Both the position numbers and the translations under genes were made by a program. Below, piece after piece: positions 62,654 to 64,000 of a DNA stretch of 64,000 nucleotides (positions are counted from its first letter, which is position 1; each line of letters begins with the position of its first letter). The notes below the pieces were generated by a model that was not told the origin of the DNA, ran no database searches, and was given only the letters and a program-made list of their open reading frames with translations. The stretch comes from Aquimonas sp044377145 (GTDB lineage Bacteria; Pseudomonadota; Gammaproteobacteria; Xanthomonadales; Xanthomonadaceae): positions 1 to 64,000 of the forward strand of contig NZ_JBILJQ010000003.1 in the NCBI RefSeq assembly GCF_044377145.1, in the 5' to 3' direction.

Positions 62654-63940
62654 TCAACTGAAGCGCGCCGGATCCAGCGATGCCAGGTCGACCACGGGCG
62701 TACGCGCGCAGACGATATCGGCCACCAGATGTCCGCTGACCGCCGACATGCTGACGCCCATCATCCCGTGGCCGGCCGCCAGCACGAGGTTCGACAGCGC
62801 CGGCACGCGGCCGACCAGAGGCAGATCGTCCCAGGTCATCGGACGCCAGCCATACCACTCCTCGCGCTTGGCATCGCCCGTCGGCTGATGCAGGAACTCG
62901 GTGGCGCCGCGCTCCAGCGCATCCAGACGCACCCGATTGAGCGACTGGTCGTAGCCGCTGAATTCCATGGTGCTGCCCAGCCTGAACCCATCGGCCCAGG
63001 TGGTGACGCAGACCGAGCGCTCCTTCAGCACCAGCGGACGTCGTGGCGCCAGCTGCGGCCGGCTGTAGGTGATCGAATAGCCCTTGCCAGGCTGGATGGG
63101 CAGCTTGATGCCGAGGCTCTGCGCCAGCGACGGCGTCCATGCACCGAGCGCCAGCACGGTCTCACGCGGACGATAGACGCCGGCGCTGGTGTGCACCGCC
63201 GTCACGCGGCCGCCGTCGATCTGCAGCCGCTGCAGGGCAACGCCCTCTTCGATCAGGCCGCCCAAGGCGCGCACTCGCTCGGTGAGCGCGGCGAGATAGC
63301 GATCAGGACGCAGGTGCCCATCGTCGGGGAACAGGATTCCACCGGCGACGCCAGGCTTCAATGCGGGTTCCTCGCGCTCGACGCGGGCGCCATCGTGGAC
63401 CTCGGCGCGGATGCCCAACTCTGCCAGCGCAGGCAGATCCGCAGCGACCGTGTCCAGCAGCTGCTGAGTGCGGAACACATAGCTGAGGCCGGAGTCGCTG
63501 TGCTCGCAGTCCAAGCTGTGACGCTGCACGGCCTCGGCGAGCAAGCCTCGCGAGGCGCTCAATAGAACCGCCCGCTTGGCGGTGGAATCGCGCCAGTCGC
63601 GTGGGTTGCAGCGCGCGGCGAAATGCAGAAGCCAGCTCCACAGCGCCGGGTCGATCCGCGGGCGGATATACAGCGGCGCATCGGGTTTCAGCATCCAGCG
63701 CAGCCCTTTCAGCAACACCCCGGGCGCAGCCAGCGGCGGCGCGTGGCTGGGGGTGAGCGTGCCGCAGTTGCCGTGCGATGCGCCGGCGCCGATCGTGCTG
63801 CGCTCGATAACCCGTACCGCCCGGCCGGCCTCGAGCAGATACAGCGCGCTGCACAGGCCGATCACGCCGCCACCGACGATCAGCACCTCATCCGGGTGGC
63901 CTAGGCTTGCGCGACTTGTCACGCCACTGTCCTCGCTCAA
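62654..63940 (-). CDS. FAD-dependent D-amino acid dehydrogenase-like oxidoreductase (DadA-type)
   Basis: A 428-residue DAO-family flavoprotein: the dinucleotide motif LIVGGGVIGLCSALYLLEAG lies near residues 19-38, IERSTIGAGASHGNCGTLTP follows as in DadA, and the C-terminal half has QPGKGYSITYSRP, WYGWRPMTWDDLPLVGRVP and LAAGHGMMGVSMS, the FAD/substrate region. Likely oxidises D-amino acids or hydroxyproline-type imino acids and passes electrons to the respiratory chain. No lrp or alr neighbour is visible. A terminator-like hairpin lies just upstream. Confidence 0.85.
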   Translation of the reverse strand: MSEDSGVTSRASLGHPDEVLIVGGGVIGLCSALYLLEAGRAVRVIERSTIGAGASHGNCGTLTPSHAPPLAAPGVLLKGLRWMLKPDAPLYIRPRIDPALWSWLLHFAARCNPRDWRDSTAKRAVLLSASRGLLAEAVQRHSLDCEHSDSGLSYVFRTQQLLDTVAADLPALAELGIRAEVHDGARVEREEPALKPGVAGGILFPDDGHLRPDRYLAALTERVRALGGLIEEGVALQRLQIDGGRVTAVHTSAGVYRPRETVLALGAWTPSLAQSLGIKLPIQPGKGYSITYSRPQLAPRRPLVLKERSVCVTTWADGFRLGSTMEFSGYDQSLNRVRLDALERGATEFLHQPTGDAKREEWYGWRPMTWDDLPLVGRVPALSNLVLAAGHGMMGVSMSAVSGHLVADIVCARTPVVDLASLDPARFS

Positions 63941-63961
63941 ATACCCGTTCTCGGAACGCCA

Positions 63962-63994
63962 GAGGCGGGCCGGGTCAACAACCCGGCCCGCCTC
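63962..63994. terminator. Strong 14-bp perfect hairpin
   Basis: GAGGCGGGCCGGGT (63962-63975) and ACCCGGCCCGCCTC (63981-63994) pair completely around the loop CAACA. There is no T-run on either side. It lies upstream of the DadA-type gene and may terminate a gene lying to the right of the window. Confidence 0.6.
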
Positions 63995-64000
63995 ACCACT

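Overview
The window is about 64 kb of high-GC DNA from a gammaproteobacterium, most likely of the Lysobacterales (Xanthomonadales). The reasons are the conserved pyrB-ruvX-algH-tonB-gshB / pilGHIJK-chpABC gene order shared by pseudomonads and xanthomonads, a secreted protein ending in the FSDGFE-type tail common in that order, and an Ohr/OhrR pair with a Xanthomonas-like operator. No rRNA, tRNA or CRISPR array was seen.

Region 1 (1-19020) is core genome. On the minus strand lie pyrB, ruvX, algH/yqgE, a TonB-type protein and gshB, with translationally coupled junctions. Divergently, pilG-pilH-pilI-pilJ-pilK-chpA-chpB-chpC form a complete Pil-Chp chemosensory operon for type IV pilus (twitching/surface-sensing) control. 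ChpA is a 2378-residue multi-Hpt histidine kinase. ChpB is unusually long, with a receiver-like N-terminus lacking the phospho-acceptor Asp and a roughly 500-residue acidic linker.

Region 2 (19285-24859) holds an M50B-type membrane metallopeptidase, a CHASE2-type membrane sensor with no recognisable output domain, an AraC-family regulator, and a secreted DUF3370-like protein.

Region 3 (24860-27700) is scarred: a decayed IS1380-type transposase fragment, a sulfotransferase gene, and two diverged direct copies of a ~150-bp sequence that carries the 3' end of the next gene.

Region 4 (27701-51381) is the most unusual part. It is a ~23.7-kb single-direction operon (minus strand) of six genes with gaps of 2-46 bp: a lipoprotein carrying a Hint (hedgehog/intein-type) autoprocessing domain, a 1061-residue protein of about seven FN3-like repeats with an SLBB-like C-terminus, a 1222-residue unknown beta-rich protein, two tandem ComEC-type metallo-beta-lactamase-fold proteins without membrane segments, and a 4006-residue protein with a beta-rich N-terminal half, a basic linker and several LysM-like units. 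Only the first gene has an export signal. I do not recognise this combination as a described system; it looks like a large surface, secretion or contact-dependent machine, but function is unknown.

Region 5 (51382-57729) is accessory: a HipA-like kinase/DUF3037 pair, a truncated H-NS-like protein with a nearby duplicate of its 5' region, small lipoprotein and hypothetical genes, a secreted FSDGFEP protein and an O-antigen-ligase-like membrane protein.

Region 6 (57730-64000) is mostly housekeeping and stress: ohrR, an Old Yellow Enzyme, ohr with a palindromic OhrR-type operator, prmC, a membrane protein, an orphan DUF5706 (Pycsar-effector-type) membrane protein and a DadA-like FAD oxidoreductase, ending in a strong terminator-like hairpin.
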